From Clostridia bacterium (GTDB lineage: Bacteria; Bacillota; Clostridia; Oscillospirales; Acutalibacteraceae): a stretch of 36,659 bases of DNA. Below are positions 22,995 to 31,248 of the stretch, piece by piece. The position numbers and the translations under genes are program-made. How positions within the stretch are numbered: position 1 is the stretch's first letter; every line of letters begins with the position of its first letter. The notes beneath the pieces were generated by a model, which was given only the letters and a program-made list of their open reading frames with translations, ran no database searches and had not been told where the DNA came from. The stretch lies in contig JAFQLV010000080.1 of the NCBI GenBank assembly GCA_017396515.1, positions 1 through 36,659 on the forward strand, given 5' to 3'.

Positions 22995-23972
22995 ATGGAT
23001 TTTGCATATATTCTCTCAAGAGCAGTTGCTCAGGGTCTGCCCTTGCTTTACGGCTCAAACGGTGAAATTCTCAACGAAAAAAGCGGTAACCTTAATCTCG
23101 GCATCCCCGGCATAATGATAAGCGGCGGTGTTGCGGGCATAGTGGGTGCACTCATTTATGAAAACAGTGTGGCTGAGCCCAACGGTGTTGTGGGACTTAT
23201 AGTGTCACTGCTTTGCAGTGTTGTCTGCTCGCTTGTGCTCTCACTTATTTACTGCTTCCTTACGGTTACACTCAGAGCTAATCAGAATGTGACAGGTCTT
23301 GCAATTACAATTTTCGGCTCGGGCCTGGGCAATTTCTATGGCGGTGCCATTTCAACAATACTCGGCATATCAAACAACTCTATACCTGCCACTGCGGCAG
23401 CGTACAAAGCACCCCTTGTGCCCTTTTATGATAAGTTAGGTGCTATAGGTACTATCTTCTTTTCACACGGCTTTATGTTTTATCTTGCGCTTATCATCGC
23501 CTTTGTGTCATGGTTTGTGCTGAAAAAGACAAGAACGGGACTTTCCCTTCGTGCCGTGGGTGAAAACCCTGCAACGGCTGACGCAGCAGGCATAAGCGTA
23601 ACAAAATATAAATATGTTGCCACCTGTCTTGGCGGCATAATTGCAGGTCTGGGCGGTCTTTACTATGCCGTTGACTATTCCAACGGTCTGTGGGATACAC
23701 AGTCCTTCGGTGACAGAGGCTGGCTTGCAGTAGCCTTGGTTATCTTCGTTGTGTGGAAGCCTAATCTTGCGGTGCTTGGTGCCTTCCTTTTCGGCGGACT
23801 TTATATTGCGGAGATTTTCGTGCCGGGACTTACAAGCGCAACCAAGGAGCTTTTCAAAATGCTTCCTTACCTTGTAACAATTGTTATTCTTATTTCAACA
23901 AGCCTTATGAAGAAAAAGGAAAACCAGCCCCCCGAGAGCTTGGGTCTGCCTTACTTCAGAGAGGAAAGATGA
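22995..23972 (+). CDS. Nucleoside ABC importer permease 2
   Basis: 325 residues with about 8-9 membrane segments, second permease of the YufQ/NupQ type (LNEKSGNLNLGIPGIMISGG; ENPATADAAGISVTKYK). It starts one base after the previous stop, with AAGGAGG at 22979-22985. It completes the ATPase-permease-permease set; the short C-terminal tail is charged. An AATTATGAATT repeat and two hairpins follow. Confidence 0.88.
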   Translation: MDFAYILSRAVAQGLPLLYGSNGEILNEKSGNLNLGIPGIMISGGVAGIVGALIYENSVAEPNGVVGLIVSLLCSVVCSLVLSLIYCFLTVTLRANQNVTGLAITIFGSGLGNFYGGAISTILGISNNSIPATAAAYKAPLVPFYDKLGAIGTIFFSHGFMFYLALIIAFVSWFVLKKTRTGLSLRAVGENPATADAAGISVTKYKYVATCLGGIIAGLGGLYYAVDYSNGLWDTQSFGDRGWLAVALVIFVVWKPNLAVLGAFLFGGLYIAEIFVPGLTSATKELFKMLPYLVTIVILISTSLMKKKENQPPESLGLPYFREER

Positions 23973-23976
23973 GAAT

Positions 23977-24003
23977 AATTATGAATTAGGAATTATGAAT
24001 TAT
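23977..24003 (+). repeat. AATTATGAATTAGG repeat, copy 2
   Basis: Identical by eye over 27 bases to 8821-8847. It lies just after the permease stop, extended by one more TATGAATT unit to 24008. This intergenic copy shows that the element is dispersed and not part of a gene family. Confidence 0.85.
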
Positions 24004-24008
24004 GAATT

Positions 24009-24047
24009 GGCGGGAGAGTGAGTGCCTGAGGGTGCTTTTCTCCCGCC
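24009..24047 (+). other. GC-rich hairpin after the importer operon
   Basis: Nine-base stem GGCGGGAGA/TCTCCCGCC (24009-24017, 24039-24047) with a 21-base loop. The tail GATAATAAAAC has few T residues, so it may act as an RNA 3'-end stabiliser or as part of a repeat rather than as a terminator. Confidence 0.6.
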
Positions 24048-24060
24048 GATAATAAAACTA

Positions 24061-24098
24061 ACCCCGACAGCCTCAAAAACTGTCGGGGTAACTCTTTC
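24061..24098. terminator. Bidirectional terminator between importer operon and rarA
   Basis: Perfect 10-bp stem ACCCCGACAG/CTGTCGGGGT (24061-24070, 24080-24089). The plus-strand tail is AACTCTTTC; the minus-strand tail reads TAGTTTTATT, which is the better terminator and serves rarA. Confidence 0.75.
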
Positions 24099-24115
24099 GT
24101 CCTCGCCGGACGGGC

Positions 24116-24139
24116 ATTCTTTTCTTATAAGAAAAGAAT
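24116..24139. repeat. 24-base perfect palindrome
   Basis: Half-site ATTCTTTTCTTA is followed by its exact reverse complement TAAGAAAAGAAT. A CGTCC/GGACG hairpin lies directly before it (24098-24112) and AAAAGAATTTT follows. It sits 14 bases past the rarA stop. Confidence 0.8.
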
Positions 24140-24153
24140 CAAAAGAATTTTAC

Positions 24154-25419
24154 TCATTTCTTTATCTTATCCCAATATTCCTTTGCAGCCTGCTCGTTTT
24201 TGTTGTCGCCGTAGTGGTAATAGGCTTTGTTTTTCAGCACATCGGGCAGATATTGCTGCTTTACATAATGACCCGGATAATCGTGGGGGTACTTGTAAAA
24301 CTGGCCCTTATTATTGTTGTCCTCGCCGTCAAAATGCTTATTCTGAAGCTGACGGGGGATAGGGCCGCTTTTGCCCGATCTTATATCACTTGCCGCCGCA
24401 TCATAGGCAAGGTAGGCCGAATTTGATTTGGGTGAGTTGCACACAAGCACTACCGCATCTGCAAGAGGAATCCGTGCCTCAGGCAGACCCACCATAAGAG
24501 CCATATCCACAGCCGCCTTGACAATGGGAATTATCATGGGATAGGCAAGCCCCACATCCTCAGCGGCACAGACCATAAGTCTTCTTGTTGCCGAGGGCAG
24601 GTCGCCTGCCTCAAGAAGCCTTGCAAGATAGTGGAGAGCTCCGTCAGGGTCAGAGCCCCGCATGCTTTTCTGAAAGGCTGAGAGAATGTCATAATGCTCA
24701 TCGCCCTCACGGTCATATTTCATAGCACTTTTCTGTGTGAGCTCATTTGCCTTTTCTTTTGTTATGTGTACTCTGCCGTTTTCATCAGGCAGGGTGCTGA
24801 GCACACAAAGCTCAGCGGAATTCATAGCCTTTCTCACATCACCGCCGCAGGAGCGTGCAATGTGCAAAAGCACATCCTCATCTGCTTCTACGGTTATGCT
24901 TCTTTCCTTTTCAAGAAAACGGAAGGCTCTTTCCACCGCAGGGATAATATCCTCAGCCTCAACGCTTTTGAACTCAAAAACCGTGCAGCGGCTAAGAATT
25001 GCACCGTGAATATAAAAGTAGGGGTTTTCCGTTGTGGAGGCAATGAGGGTGATTTCACCTCTTTCAATATAGTCAAGAAGCGTTTGCTGCTGCTTTTTGT
25101 TGAAATACTGAATTTCGTCTAAGTAAAGAAGTATGCCGTTTGGGGCGGCAAGAGTGTCAAGCTCCGCAACTATAGCCTTTATGTCGGCAGTTGATGCCGA
25201 GGTACCGTTAAGCTTATGAAATTTTCTGTTGGTGCGAAGCGCAATAATTGAGGCAAGGGTGGTTTTGCCTATGCCTGAGGGGCCGTAAAAAATAAGGTTA
25301 GGCAGCTCTCCGCTTTCTATAATGTTCCTCAGAGCCTTGCCCTCGCCTAAAAGGTGGCGCTGACCTACTATATCTTCAATACCCTGAGGTCTTATTCTGT
25401 CCGCTAAGGGTGCTTTCAT
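24154..25419 (-). CDS. rarA: Replication-associated recombination protein A
   Basis: 421 residues, the usual length for RarA/MgsA. The AAA+ ATPase core has Walker A GPSGIGKTT (about 46-54), Walker B LYLDEIQYF, sensor 1 STTENP and the late conserved block LRLLEAGDLPSATRRLMV-like region, followed by the MgsA C-terminal domain (YKYPHDYPGHYVKQQYLP). It acts at stalled replication forks with SSB. The start has AAGGTG about 6 bases upstream. A copy of the 27-base repeat lies 25 bases upstream, with TATAAT on the minus strand that could be its -10 box. It appears monocistronic. Confidence 0.92.
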   Translation of the reverse strand: MKAPLADRIRPQGIEDIVGQRHLLGEGKALRNIIESGELPNLIFYGPSGIGKTTLASIIALRTNRKFHKLNGTSASTADIKAIVAELDTLAAPNGILLYLDEIQYFNKKQQQTLLDYIERGEITLIASTTENPYFYIHGAILSRCTVFEFKSVEAEDIIPAVERAFRFLEKERSITVEADEDVLLHIARSCGGDVRKAMNSAELCVLSTLPDENGRVHITKEKANELTQKSAMKYDREGDEHYDILSAFQKSMRGSDPDGALHYLARLLEAGDLPSATRRLMVCAAEDVGLAYPMIIPIVKAAVDMALMVGLPEARIPLADAVVLVCNSPKSNSAYLAYDAAASDIRSGKSGPIPRQLQNKHFDGEDNNNKGQFYKYPHDYPGHYVKQQYLPDVLKNKAYYHYGDNKNEQAAKEYWDKIKK

Positions 25420-25443
25420 TTTTTCACCTTCTTTTTGTGAGTA

Positions 25444-25470
25444 GGGTTCGGATTATACTCGTCACCCTAT
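25444..25470 (+). repeat. 27-base intergenic repeat, copy 2
   Basis: Matches 219-245 at 25 of 27 positions. Read on the minus strand it contains TATAAT (25457-25452), which may serve as the -10 box of rarA, though no matching -35 is clear. Confidence 0.7.
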
Positions 25471-25527
25471 CTTTCTATTCTATCACAAAGCTGACCGAAG
25501 GTCAATAAATCTGTGCGAAGCGAATAA

Positions 25528-25558
25528 AACTGCCGGGTGTCCTTTTGGGACACCCGGC
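25528..25558 (-). terminator. Terminator of the LUD/FnIII operon
   Basis: Perfect 11-bp stem GCCGGGTGTCC/GGACACCCGGC (25532-25542, 25548-25558). On the minus strand it is followed by AGTTTTATT, 8 bases after the large gene's stop. Confidence 0.85.
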
Positions 25559-25565
25559 TGAGTAA

Positions 25566-28500
25566 TCAGTCCTTATAGCCGAAGAAGTCAAGGGTAACAA
25601 CATTGTTGCAATCGAAGCCTATATCTGCCGTATAGGTGAATATGGAATATTTTATCTTAAGATTTCTTATGTCGATATCGATATTCATATCATACTTCAT
25701 ATCGCTGACCTTGCCTGTTACCTTGTTGACTGAAACGGTCAGTGAGCTGTCGTGGTAACGCTGAGCGAAGGAATCGTAGGTTATCTTCAAGCCTTCGCCG
25801 CTGCTGTTGATTGTGTTAAGGGCACTTGAAAGATAAGAATTGGTAAGGATGTCAAAGACCTTGCCGTGCCTTGTGTTAATGCCTGAGGTGGGAAGATAGG
25901 TGAAGCTTTCTTCCTCAAGAATGAGCTTGATGTCATAGGTATATGAGCCGTAGTCAAGCACAACAACGCTCTTGATGTCGCTCATTTCAAGACCTTCCAT
26001 AATAGTCATATACTGACCTCTGACGGGAACATTGAGCATATAGTTTTCCCAAGCTGAGGTTGAGCCTGAGCTTACGGGAGCCTGCACGAAGCTCTTGGGT
26101 GCCGCAAGGTCGCTGAACATGCTGTAAAGGTCTTCTTCCTTAAGCGCTTCACCGTAGGAGCCCTTATTCACTAAGTCGAAGTTTGTGAAGTTTGAGGAAT
26201 CGTTTCTGGTGAAGCCGGGAAGATTGTCGCTGGTCTTGACGGAGTCAGCCTTTTCTTTAAGGATGTTGAAAAGCTGCTGCTTTGTGCCTGTGGGCTTTGT
26301 GTAGGTGCCTGAGGTGAACCAGACCTCCTTGGTGTTGACTGTGTCGGCACTTGTCATAACTATGATGTTGACACCGCCGGGCTTTTTAAAGGTAACGAGA
26401 CCCTTTGAGTCAACAGAAGCTACCGAGTCGTCTGTTGAGGCGTAATTCACTGTTTCACCGTCACCGCCGGGTCTGAGAGAGGCTTTAATCTGATAGGTAC
26501 CGCCCACTTTGCAGTTTTCAAAGTAGTCCTTTTCTATTTCAACAACGCTTCTGCAATAAATCTGGAAGGAGCCGCTGTAAGCGTTATCTGAGGTGTAAGC
26601 CGTTATTGTAACGAGGCCCTTGCCCTTGACGGTAACAGTGCCGTCTGAGGAAACGGCTGCAATTGATGCATCGCTTGATTTCCACTTAAGGGAGGAGGCG
26701 GGATATTTTGAGCTGATTGAGGAGTCAAGTGTGGCTGAAAGCTTTGCACTGTTGCCGTAGTACCAGGGAGAATCGTCACCCAGATAGGTTACGCTGAGCA
26801 TTTTCTTGTTGCTAATGTTTACTCTCATGGTGGCGGTTTTGCCTGAGTCTGCCGCCCTGACGGTAAGTACAAAGGAGAAGGCATTGTCTGTCTGAGGCTC
26901 TATAGTTGCCTTGAGAGCTCTGATAAGACCGTTCTGTTCGATTGAGATATAGTCGCTGAGCTTACAGGTGTCTGTTTTTGTCTGCTGGAAGATAAGACCA
27001 AGACCTGATTTATAGGTGTAGGTGTGGTCTGCACCTGTGACGGTGAATGCCTTGTTGCTTGTTTCTGCAGGGGTGAAGGTGGGGTTGATTTTGAAGGTTT
27101 CACCAACTGTGAGGCTGACTGTTGAGGGCACGGAAATGCCTGTTGAAACAACATTTTTCACTGTCAGTGTGTAGGAAACGGTTTTGTCGCCGTCCTCACT
27201 TGTGGCGGTGATGGTTGTTGTGCCTGATTTCACCGCTGTGATTTCACCGGTTTTGCTGTCTACGGTTGCAACGGCAGTGTTGCTTGATTTATAGGTGATG
27301 TTTTTGTTCGCCGCATATTCGGGGAGTACCCTTGCCTTGACTGTATCGGTTTTGCCCGGAGCAATTGCTGTGGGCTTTGTGACAAACTCGATTGAGTCAA
27401 CTTTGTTGTCATCGGTTTTTACATTTGTCAGCACTGTGCTGTTTTCGTCGCACTTGTCACAGCCTGCCTTGGCACAATGAGCAATAACATAGAAGTTATA
27501 GGCTGTGTCGGGGGTGAGCCCTGTGGCGGTGTAGGTGGTTGCACCAGGTGAGGAAAGGCTGACCTGGTTGCCGTTCATATAAAGCTTATAGCCTGCTGCG
27601 CCGGGTACCGTGCCCCATGTGAGAGTGAGGGTGCTGTCGGTTTTTGCCGTGCAGGTGAGGGCAGAAACCTTGCCCAGAGGAACCGTAACCTTATTGCTGT
27701 CGGCATATTCGCTGTAAACATAGCCTGCGGAGGTTTTGACATAGGCTCTGACTCTGAAGCCGTAGTCTGTGCAGGGAGCAAGTCCGTTTACGATGTATGA
27801 GGAGCCGTTGACATTGGCAAGCTTTGTGAAGCTGCTCTGAGCACCCTGAGCGTCATAGGTGCACATATAAACCTGATAGGTGGTGATATTGTCGATAGGA
27901 TTCCACGACAGGTTAATGCTTGAAGCACCTGCCTCGGCCTTGAAACTTTTGACAGCTGCCGGGGCGGTTTTGAAGGTGAAATAGTCGGAGTTGTTGCCCA
28001 GAATATCCTTTTCTTCATTGTAGCCTCTTACTCTTACGGTGTAATCTCTGTAGGAAGCAAGGTCACTGAAAGCAATTGAAGTTGAGGTGACGGTGTAGCT
28101 CTTGGTCTTTTCCGTAACCTCATCGGTGAGTGAAACTCTGTATTCGTCTGCCTTGTCAACCTCATTCCAGGAAAGGGTAGCCGAGGTCTCTTTAAGGTCA
28201 GAAATTTTAAAGACAGCAGGCTTGCCTATGGTTGTGGTTGCACTCAGAGATGTGAAGGAGGAGGAATAAAGATATTTGCTGCCTGTTTTTGCATAGGCTC
28301 TGACTCTGAACTTATAGGTTGTTGCACTCTCAAGGGGTGAAACGGTATAGCTTGTTTTTGTTGTGTTGTCAAGCTTTTTCCACTTTCCGTCAATATACTG
28401 ATAAACCTGATAAGCTCTTGCACCTGTTACCTTGCCCCATGAAAGCTTAATCTTGGTTGAATAGGGAGTAGCCTTCAGGGAGGAGACCTTTTTGGGTCTT

Positions 28501-28808
28501 ATGTAAAAGCTCTTTGTGGCTGTGCCTGTGTAAGAGCCCTTGCCCTTGACGGTAATGGTTGCCTTGCCTACACTCTTATTGTTTTTATAGCTGACGGTGT
28601 AGGATTTACTTGAGAGCTTCTTTTTGCCCACCTTGACCGTTACCGTGGGCTTTATGGTTTTGCCTGTGTAGGTATAGGTGGAGCTGCTGATTGAAATTAC
28701 AGCATTTTTGATAGAGGTTGCCGCACTTGCAGGCAGGGCAAAAACGCTGAAAATCAGAACAAGTGACATCAGGGATATAACTATACCCGGAAGAATTCTC
28801 TTGCGCAT
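25566..28808 (-). CDS. Large exported protein with FnIII and Ig-like (Big_2) domains
   Basis: About 1080 residues from ATG 28808, chosen because AAAGGA lies 8 bases before it; the ATG at 28817 overlaps that site. A signal peptide ends near ASAA. A YDG/MBG-like beta domain follows (about 34-105), then four fibronectin type III domains (about 108-470; KLSWGKVTGARAYQVY, ATLSWNEVDKADEYRV, NLSWNPIDNITTYQVY, TLTWGTVPGAAGYKLY), then Ig-like Big_2 domains (about 475-840; TYKSSNTAVATVDSKTGEIT, SSDASIAAVSSDGTVTV, ASTDDSVASVDSKGLVTF). The last 240 residues match no family I recognise. No LPXTG, S-layer or dockerin motif is seen, so it is probably released or held non-covalently. Adhesion or polysaccharide binding is plausible. 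Confidence 0.85.
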   Translation of the reverse strand: MRKRILPGIVISLMSLVLIFSVFALPASAATSIKNAVISISSSTYTYTGKTIKPTVTVKVGKKKLSSKSYTVSYKNNKSVGKATITVKGKGSYTGTATKSFYIRPKKVSSLKATPYSTKIKLSWGKVTGARAYQVYQYIDGKWKKLDNTTKTSYTVSPLESATTYKFRVRAYAKTGSKYLYSSSFTSLSATTTIGKPAVFKISDLKETSATLSWNEVDKADEYRVSLTDEVTEKTKSYTVTSTSIAFSDLASYRDYTVRVRGYNEEKDILGNNSDYFTFKTAPAAVKSFKAEAGASSINLSWNPIDNITTYQVYMCTYDAQGAQSSFTKLANVNGSSYIVNGLAPCTDYGFRVRAYVKTSAGYVYSEYADSNKVTVPLGKVSALTCTAKTDSTLTLTWGTVPGAAGYKLYMNGNQVSLSSPGATTYTATGLTPDTAYNFYVIAHCAKAGCDKCDENSTVLTNVKTDDNKVDSIEFVTKPTAIAPGKTDTVKARVLPEYAANKNITYKSSNTAVATVDSKTGEITAVKSGTTTITATSEDGDKTVSYTLTVKNVVSTGISVPSTVSLTVGETFKINPTFTPAETSNKAFTVTGADHTYTYKSGLGLIFQQTKTDTCKLSDYISIEQNGLIRALKATIEPQTDNAFSFVLTVRAADSGKTATMRVNISNKKMLSVTYLGDDSPWYYGNSAKLSATLDSSISSKYPASSLKWKSSDASIAAVSSDGTVTVKGKGLVTITAYTSDNAYSGSFQIYCRSVVEIEKDYFENCKVGGTYQIKASLRPGGDGETVNYASTDDSVASVDSKGLVTFKKPGGVNIIVMTSADTVNTKEVWFTSGTYTKPTGTKQQLFNILKEKADSVKTSDNLPGFTRNDSSNFTNFDLVNKGSYGEALKEEDLYSMFSDLAAPKSFVQAPVSSGSTSAWENYMLNVPVRGQYMTIMEGLEMSDIKSVVVLDYGSYTYDIKLILEEESFTYLPTSGINTRHGKVFDILTNSYLSSALNTINSSGEGLKITYDSFAQRYHDSSLTVSVNKVTGKVSDMKYDMNIDIDIRNLKIKYSIFTYTADIGFDCNNVVTLDFFGYKD

Positions 28809-28823
28809 ATTTTTCATCCTTTC

Positions 28824-29462
28824 TTAAAATCCTAAATTGTCATTGACAAGCAGGACTATAATTCTTTCTTTTTCTCTGCTGCGGCGAGTGATAACAATCT
28901 GATTGCATATACAGTCGCTGCTCATACAGTCACCGCACCTGCCCAATGTGCTGCAGGGGGTGTTTTTGTTAAGGCGTATGGTGTTTGGCGGTGAGGCAAT
29001 GTCTCTGGTTCTCTTATAGCCTGCCTCAACTGAGTCAACCACCTTATTCATGCCTGCAACAACAATGACATGACCCGGGCCGTAAATGAGTGAAGCCACT
29101 CTGTTGCCGTTGCCGTCAACATTGATAAGCTCACCGTCAAGGGTTATTGCATTGGTGCTCATAAGGAAATAGTCGCACTGGAAGGTTTTCACTGCAAATT
29201 CCTTCTGCTGCTCGGCTGTGGTGTACTGCGTTCTGTCGAGAACATCATATTTCCCCTCTTTTTTAAGTGCCTCGGGTATGCCGCATTCGTGAATACTCAT
29301 GCTGCCGCCCCAGCTTATGACACTGCCCTCAGGAATAAGGGACAGCACCTTTTTTGCGCACTCCTGTTTATCGGCACAGTAATAGGCTGTCATATTGCGC
29401 TTTTCAAGTGCCTTTATAATTGTCTGTGCCTGCTTTTCGCGGGCGCTATAAACAAAGCTCAT
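28824..29462 (-). CDS. LUD-domain protein (lactate-utilisation LutC/DUF162 type)
   Basis: 212 residues from ATG 29462, preceded by AGGAGG (29476-29471 on the minus strand). A longer frame to 29549 runs through the promoter and is rejected. It matches the LUD family: VISWGGSMSIHECGI, LMSTNAITLDGELINVDGNGNRVA and GPGHVIVVAGMNKVV. The C-terminal cysteine set (CSTLGRCGDCMSSDCIC) may hold an iron-sulfur cluster or metal. Family members work with LutA/LutB in lactate oxidation, but neither is nearby, so the role is open. The large FnIII gene begins 15 bases downstream on the same transcript, an odd pairing. Confidence 0.87.
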   Translation of the reverse strand: MSFVYSAREKQAQTIIKALEKRNMTAYYCADKQECAKKVLSLIPEGSVISWGGSMSIHECGIPEALKKEGKYDVLDRTQYTTAEQQKEFAVKTFQCDYFLMSTNAITLDGELINVDGNGNRVASLIYGPGHVIVVAGMNKVVDSVEAGYKRTRDIASPPNTIRLNKNTPCSTLGRCGDCMSSDCICNQIVITRRSREKERIIVLLVNDNLGF

Positions 29463-29498
29463 TATTCTTCTCCTCCTGATATACAATGATACACAGTA

Positions 29499-29527
29499 AT
29501 TATAGCAGAAAGCTGCAGCTTTTACAA
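29499..29527 (-). promoter_or_regulatory. Promoter of the LUD/FnIII operon
   Basis: Minus strand: TTGTAA (29527-29522), 17 bases, TATAAT (29504-29499). The start site would be near 29492, about 30 bases before the LUD gene. Confidence 0.78.
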
Positions 29528-29739
29528 TACTATATAAATAACATATCAATGTGAAAAATAAATGAAAAATTTTCCTGTAAAATGCTTAATTTACATTAAT
29601 TAAAAGTTGTGTGAGCGGTTTTTTTGCAAAGAATAATCAGGTAGCATACTATAAAGGATACAAAAATTTCGGATAAATATAGATAATTAGTAAATTTTTC
29701 ACAAAAAAAGAAAAAAGCCTTTTATTTTGTGGATATTAA
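29528..29739. other. AT-rich divergent intergenic stretch
   Basis: The space between the LUD promoter and the murA promoter. It is AT-rich with A-runs (29701-29716). No ORF, RNA gene or strong hairpin was seen. Confidence 0.5.
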
Positions 29740-29748
29740 TGTTATAAT
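29740..29748 (+). promoter_or_regulatory. Extended -10 promoter of murA
   Basis: TGTTATAAT (29740-29748) is a TG-n-TATAAT extended -10 box; the -35 region is weak (TTTTAT-like), as often seen with extended -10 promoters. It leaves a leader of about 130 bases. Confidence 0.6.
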
Positions 29749-29796
29749 ACACAAGTTAAGGGGTGCCTTGACACATTTAAACGAGACTTTATCCTT

Positions 29797-29881
29797 TTTT
29801 AGGGCGGAACCCTAAAAGCAGATTTTATAAAAATAAGAGAGAAAGATATTTCTTCCGAGCTGAATAAAACGGAAAGAGGAG
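29797..29881 (+). promoter_or_regulatory. Structured leader of murA
   Basis: Two hairpins are visible. TTTTAGGG/CCCTAAAA (29797-29804, 29810-29817) has an 8-bp stem. TTCCG (29852-29856) can pair with CGGAA (29870-29874), just before the ribosome site AGGAG (29877-29881). This could tune translation; no known riboswitch class is recognised. Confidence 0.4.
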
Positions 29882-29888
29882 ATTGATT

Positions 29889-31181
29889 TTGGAAAAACTT
29901 GTTATCCATGGCGGTAACAGATTATCCGGTGAAATTGAAATAAGCGGTGCAAAAAATGCCGCTGTTGCAATTATACCTGCAACGCTTCTTGCTCAGGATG
30001 TCTGCCGCATTGAAAATATACCGAATATATCAGATGTTTCCTGCATGATAAGAATACTCAGCCAGATGGGAGCACAGATAAGATATATAAACAAGCACAC
30101 TATCGAAATTAACACAAAGACAGTTAATTCATATTTGGTGCCTTATGAAATGACAAAGCAGCTCAGAGCCTCCTATTATCTCATAGGTGCTCTTTTAGGC
30201 AGATATTCAAGAGCCAAGGTTGCTCTGCCCGGCGGCTGTAATTTCGGTGTAAGACCTATTGATCTTCACATAAAGGGCTTTGAGCTTTTAGGCGCAAAGA
30301 CAACTGTTGAAGAAAATGCCATGATCAACGCAAGTGCCGATATGCTCACAGGTAACCTTATATATATGGATAAGGTAAGCGTGGGAGCCACTATCAATGT
30401 TATGCTTGCTGCTGTTAAGGCAAGAGGTCTCACAATAATAGAAAATGCGGCTAAGGAGCCTCATATAGTTGACCTTGCAAACTTCCTCAATTCAATGGGT
30501 GCCGATGTCAGAGGTGCAGGCACCGATGTTATCAAAATTCACGGTGTAAGCAATCTTCACGGCTGCACATATGCCATTATTCCCGACCAGATTGAGGCAG
30601 GCACATATATGGTTGCTGCTGCGGCAACGGGCGGCGATGTGCTCATTAAAAATGTTATTCCCAAGCATCTTGAGTCAATAACCGCAAAGCTTGTGGAATG
30701 CGGCGTGAAGGTAACGGAATATGATGACAGTGTAAGAGTTCAGTCTGAGGGCAGATTTAAGAGAATCAATCTCAAGACAATGCCTCATCCCGGCTTCCCC
30801 ACAGATATGCAGCCTCAGATGGCAGTGCTTCTCAGCATTGCCGAGGGCACAAGCCTTGTTTCCGAGGGCGTGTGGGATAACCGCTTTAAATATATTGACC
30901 AGCTTATGCGTATGGGTGCTGATGTTCAGGTTGACGGCACAATGGCTGTTTTCCAGGGTGTTAAGGAGCTCATGGGTGCCCCTGTTAAGGCTGATGACCT
31001 GAGAGCCGGTGCGGCAATGATTATAGCAGGTCTTATTGCAAGAGGAACAACGGAAATTGAAGATATAATCTATATAGACAGAGGCTATGAGGATTATGTT
31101 GATAAGCTCAGAAATGTGGGTGCAGACATTTATCGCAAAGAGGTTGCACAGGCACTTGCAGAGGAAATCAGCGCAGTATGA
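29889..31181 (+). CDS. murA: UDP-N-acetylglucosamine 1-carboxyvinyltransferase
   Basis: 430 residues from TTG 29889, with AGGAG 7 bases before; a TTG at 29883 is too close to that site. It is the first committed enzyme of peptidoglycan synthesis, transferring enolpyruvate from PEP to UDP-GlcNAc in the cytoplasm. It matches MurA: GNRLSGEIEISGAKNAAVAI at the start, the catalytic loop LPGGCNFGVRPID with C117 (the residue that fosfomycin modifies in the family), and the late GFPTDMQPQ motif. A GC-rich hairpin follows. WalJ and RlmH are downstream, as in many Firmicutes. Confidence 0.95.
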   Translation: MEKLVIHGGNRLSGEIEISGAKNAAVAIIPATLLAQDVCRIENIPNISDVSCMIRILSQMGAQIRYINKHTIEINTKTVNSYLVPYEMTKQLRASYYLIGALLGRYSRAKVALPGGCNFGVRPIDLHIKGFELLGAKTTVEENAMINASADMLTGNLIYMDKVSVGATINVMLAAVKARGLTIIENAAKEPHIVDLANFLNSMGADVRGAGTDVIKIHGVSNLHGCTYAIIPDQIEAGTYMVAAAATGGDVLIKNVIPKHLESITAKLVECGVKVTEYDDSVRVQSEGRFKRINLKTMPHPGFPTDMQPQMAVLLSIAEGTSLVSEGVWDNRFKYIDQLMRMGADVQVDGTMAVFQGVKELMGAPVKADDLRAGAAMIIAGLIARGTTEIEDIIYIDRGYEDYVDKLRNVGADIYRKEVAQALAEEISAV

Positions 31182-31192
31182 AAACAAAACCG

Positions 31193-31226
31193 AGAGTCCG
31201 GAAGCTAACCCCGGGCTCTTAATTTT
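31193..31226 (+). terminator. Weak terminator after murA
   Basis: AGAGTCCGG (31193-31201) with CCGGGCTCT (31211-31219), one G-U pair, tail TAATTTT. The T-run is poor, so some readthrough into walJ is likely. Confidence 0.6.
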
Positions 31227-31248
31227 AGGGTAAATTCAGGGTGATAAT

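Noticed and set aside
24022..24426. 134-residue plus-strand ORF
   Set aside because: Runs through the terminators and the end of rarA; its hydrophobic stretch is the complement of the conserved RarA C-terminal region.
29463..29549. N-terminal extension of the LUD protein
   Set aside because: The added codons overlap the consensus promoter; AGGAGG precedes the ATG at 29462.
30675..31187. 170-residue minus-strand ORF
   Set aside because: Antisense shadow of murA; Cys/His-rich with no ribosome site or family match.
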